Of a stretch of DNA of 39,526 nucleotides, positions 38,139-39,526 are shown piece after piece (position 1 is the stretch's first letter; each line of letters begins with the position of its first letter). The position numbers were made by a program, and so were the translations under genes. Source of the stretch: a virus; the IMG/VR virus record IMGVR_UViG_3300049427_000017, positions 1 through 39,526 of that record; one strand, written 5' to 3'. Below the pieces are notes generated by a model. It saw nothing but the letters and a program-made list of their open reading frames with translations. It made no database searches and was not told the DNA's origin.

Positions 38139-38417
38139 ATGATGCGATTGATTGAATTTCACGAAGACGAATATATGAACTTAACAGTGAGCGATTGCAC
38201 ATACCGTGCGGTCGCTCTTTTATTTGACGAGGATTGCGCTAAAAATCTGCTATACCGAGGGAACGCCTATGTTCGACTGGATACTGAATGCATCGGAACT
38301 ATTCGTCCGCTACGGTCTGAGCCCGACGACAGCGATTATGTTTTTGATTTATTTTCTGAAGCAGCGGAAAGTGCGGCGCCGGTTGAGAAAGTATCTGCCT
38401 TGGCTCATAGCGGATGA
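38139..38417 (+). CDS. Leader ORF of lysis module
   Basis: 92 residues from ATG 38139, or better TTG 38148, which is 9 nt after AGGAG. Acidic: MIEFHEDEYMNLTVSDCTYR, then AVALLFDEDC. It runs through a strong terminator-like hairpin (38189-38225) and overlaps the holin-like gene by 149 nt in another frame. It could be a real regulator, a leader peptide for attenuation, or partly non-coding. Unrecognised. Confidence 0.4.
   Translation: MMRLIEFHEDEYMNLTVSDCTYRAVALLFDEDCAKNLLYRGNAYVRLDTECIGTIRPLRSEPDDSDYVFDLFSEAAESAAPVEKVSALAHSG
38189..38225 (+). terminator. Terminator-like hairpin inside lysis-module leader
   Basis: GAGCGATTGCAC (38189-38200), loop ATACC, GTGCGGTCGCTC (38206-38217): 12-bp stem with two G-U pairs, followed by TTTTATTT. 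It lies 44 nt before the holin-like start. Termination here would block lysis genes unless read through. Confidence 0.75.
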
Positions 38418-38811
38418 GGAGTCGGAAGTTCGGAGTTATGTTCAAAATCAAATAACCATCATGGAGAATCAACGCCGGATGATGGAAGGGATGGGCTTAG
38501 AATGGAATGGTCCCGAAGCAAGCAAGCCGATTACAGCGATGAACTTAAAGAAATCTTATCAATTATCATGGGGAGTGATTCGAATGAAAAACAAGTTGAA
38601 AAGCCGCAAATTTTGTGTCGCAATACTCGGAGCGGTGCTCGTCATCGCAAATGAAACTTTTGATTTAGGCCTGTCTGCTGAGTCTCAGGCTACGATCGTA
38701 GTTATTTTAGTATCGTTTATCCTTGGAGAATCGGCGGTGGATGCCAAAAGAGCCGGAAAGGAGAAATCAAATGACGACGATTTTACAACTCCCATCGAAC
38801 CTAGGATTTGA
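38269..38811 (+). CDS. Holin-like membrane protein with internal start
   Basis: 180 residues from ATG 38269 (GAGGGA 8 nt upstream). Segment 1 (about 1-85): a membrane helix TTAIMFLIYFL, a basic RKVRRRLRKYLPW stretch and a coiled SEVRSYVQNQITIMENQ. Segment 2 from Met 106: KNKLKSRKFCVAILGAV, a second helix TIVVILVSFIL, then GESAVDAKR and a charged tail, the pattern of small Firmicute holins. Met 106 (38584) has its own GGGGAG about 9 nt upstream, so a 75-residue product is likely too. Directly precedes the endolysin. Confidence 0.7.
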   Translation: MFDWILNASELFVRYGLSPTTAIMFLIYFLKQRKVRRRLRKYLPWLIADEESEVRSYVQNQITIMENQRRMMEGMGLEWNGPEASKPITAMNLKKSYQLSWGVIRMKNKLKSRKFCVAILGAVLVIANETFDLGLSAESQATIVVILVSFILGESAVDAKRAGKEKSNDDDFTTPIEPRI

Positions 38812-39526
38812 TTTACAGGGCATCCCCTTCATTGATATAAGGTCACGGTTACCGATTAATCCAAACTATACATGGGCGCAGCTGGCTGGAGTGAGAGATG
38901 CTGCAACACTTAATACAATTGTTTGCCATCATGACGCTATTCCTAAATCAAAATCAGCTAAATTTGGAGATGTGGAGTTTGCTTCAAGGATCGCTACTGA
39001 CCACATCAACTCTAAAAAAAATCATCCCAAAGGTGATGCTGGCTTTCCGTATGATGTTTGGATTCGCAACGGAATCATCTACTGGTGCAATGATATTGAA
39101 CAACGAGAATATGGCGTAGCTTCTAATAATGGGTACACAGTAAACGTGTGTGTCTCGGGCGATTACTTCAACGGCGACGTTCTATTGCCTGAGGATAGAC
39201 GAGCCTTATATCTAGCAATCATCATGTTAAAACGGTCTTTATCCAGTCTTGTGAATATCAAGGGTCACGGCGAAATTGTCCCTACAAATTGCCCTGGTTA
39301 TAAAATGAACCAAGTGAGAGAGGACGTATCAACATTGGAGATTAGATTGGAACTAGAAGCAGAACTTAACGAAAACTTGCAGGGCCAGCTGCTGAATGCC
39401 GCGGCTCTTGAAACGAGGGTTAAGGACCTATACGCTAAAGCAGTATCACCAGGTAAGTTTCAAGCTGAAGCAATAAGGAAGCTGTCGAGGGTTGCGGATA
39501 TAATGCGTGCAGAAGGGCTCTTGTAG
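38771..39526 (+). CDS. N-acetylmuramoyl-L-alanine amidase endolysin
   Basis: 251 residues from ATG 38771, after GGAAAGGAGAAATCAA; overlaps the holin-like gene by 41 nt. Amidase_2/PGRP fold: IVCHHDA (H53/H54), GFPYDVWI, then KGHGEIVPTNCPG (H166, C174) as zinc ligands. A C-terminal coiled segment (about 185-230) and a small helical end (RKLSRVADIMRAEG) may bind the wall or oligomerise. Cuts the peptidoglycan cross-bridge stem for lysis. Complete: the stop is the last codon of the window. Confidence 0.9.
   Translation: MTTILQLPSNLGFDLQGIPFIDIRSRLPINPNYTWAQLAGVRDAATLNTIVCHHDAIPKSKSAKFGDVEFASRIATDHINSKKNHPKGDAGFPYDVWIRNGIIYWCNDIEQREYGVASNNGYTVNVCVSGDYFNGDVLLPEDRRALYLAIIMLKRSLSSLVNIKGHGEIVPTNCPGYKMNQVREDVSTLEIRLELEAELNENLQGQLLNAAALETRVKDLYAKAVSPGKFQAEAIRKLSRVADIMRAEGLL

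Noticed and set aside
38206-38268. GTG-initiated extension of the holin-like protein
   Set aside because: The extension is encoded by the 3' arm and T-run of the terminator-like hairpin; ATG 38269 has a proper ribosome binding site.
38502-38654. Alternative-frame 50-residue ORF inside the holin-like gene (starts MEWSRSKQADYS)
   Set aside because: GGAAGG lies upstream, but the frame sits wholly within the stronger holin-like frame and its C-terminus is non-descript; kept only as a remote possibility.
1-39526. tRNA genes, CRISPR arrays, insertion sequences
   Set aside because: No cloverleaf-like segments, regularly spaced repeats or transposase frames were seen on reading either strand.

Overview
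The window reads as an almost complete temperate, short-tailed (podovirus-like) phage or prophage of a Firmicute, most likely a Bacillales host of the Paenibacillus type. This rests on several things: strong AGGAGG ribosome binding sites with many GTG and TTG starts, a Bacillus-type LexA box, a DnaD-like initiator with a DnaC-like loader, and YopX, XkdX, P63C and DUF2829 family proteins. Host assignment is inference. No integrase, tRNA or CRISPR array is visible. An integrase, if present, would be expected left of position 1, beyond the leftward repressor.

Layout. (1) 1-4400 is a control region with two complete repressor/Cro-type switches in tandem (1-761 and 3674-4359), an antirepressor-like gene (817-1662), a LytTR-like protein (2695-3012) and a third small XRE gene (3263-3475). 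A LexA box at 3509-3522 fills the spacer of a promoter that drives a 43-residue protein running toward the second repressor. Neither repressor carries a self-cleavage domain, so a LexA-controlled trigger is an attractive model for induction. (2) 4462-20665 is a dense rightward early operon, probably driven by the operator-covered promoter at 4366-4394. It holds many tiny overlapping genes, many with CxxC zinc-ribbon motifs, plus a Rad52-like annealase, a DnaD-like initiator and DnaC-like loader, RusA resolvase, YopX, ASCH, two paralogous HNH/AP2 nucleases and a DUF2829 (Tad2-type anti-Thoeris) protein. It ends with a sigma-region-4-like late regulator and a clear terminator at 20740-20765. A second small regulatory node (a leftward XRE gene and a ribbon-helix-helix gene with palindromic sites) sits at 11325-11842.

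(3) 20787-36730 is the packaging and virion module: small and large terminase, P22-type portal, scaffold, P22-type coat, a probable decoration protein, a protein with a C2H2 finger, an adaptor-like protein, a collagen-like protein, a gp10-like head-closure protein, a fibre, fibre accessory proteins, an XkdX-like protein and two large probable ejection proteins. There is no tape-measure, tail-tube or sheath gene, which is why the particle is called podovirus-like. Terminators after the portal and after the decoration gene may tune stoichiometry. (4) 36736-37936 holds two leftward genes (a lipoprotein and a P63C protein) that look like prophage-expressed cargo, with a near-consensus promoter and a 17-bp-stem terminator. 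(5) 38139-39526 is a lysis module: a leader ORF containing a terminator-like hairpin, a holin-like protein with a likely internal start, and an amidase endolysin.

Three early genes have damaged or non-canonical reading frames (an in-frame stop at 5193, an A7 frameshift at 9362-9368, an ACG where a start is expected at 16353/16356). Either the prophage is decaying, some genes use recoding, or the sequence contains errors.
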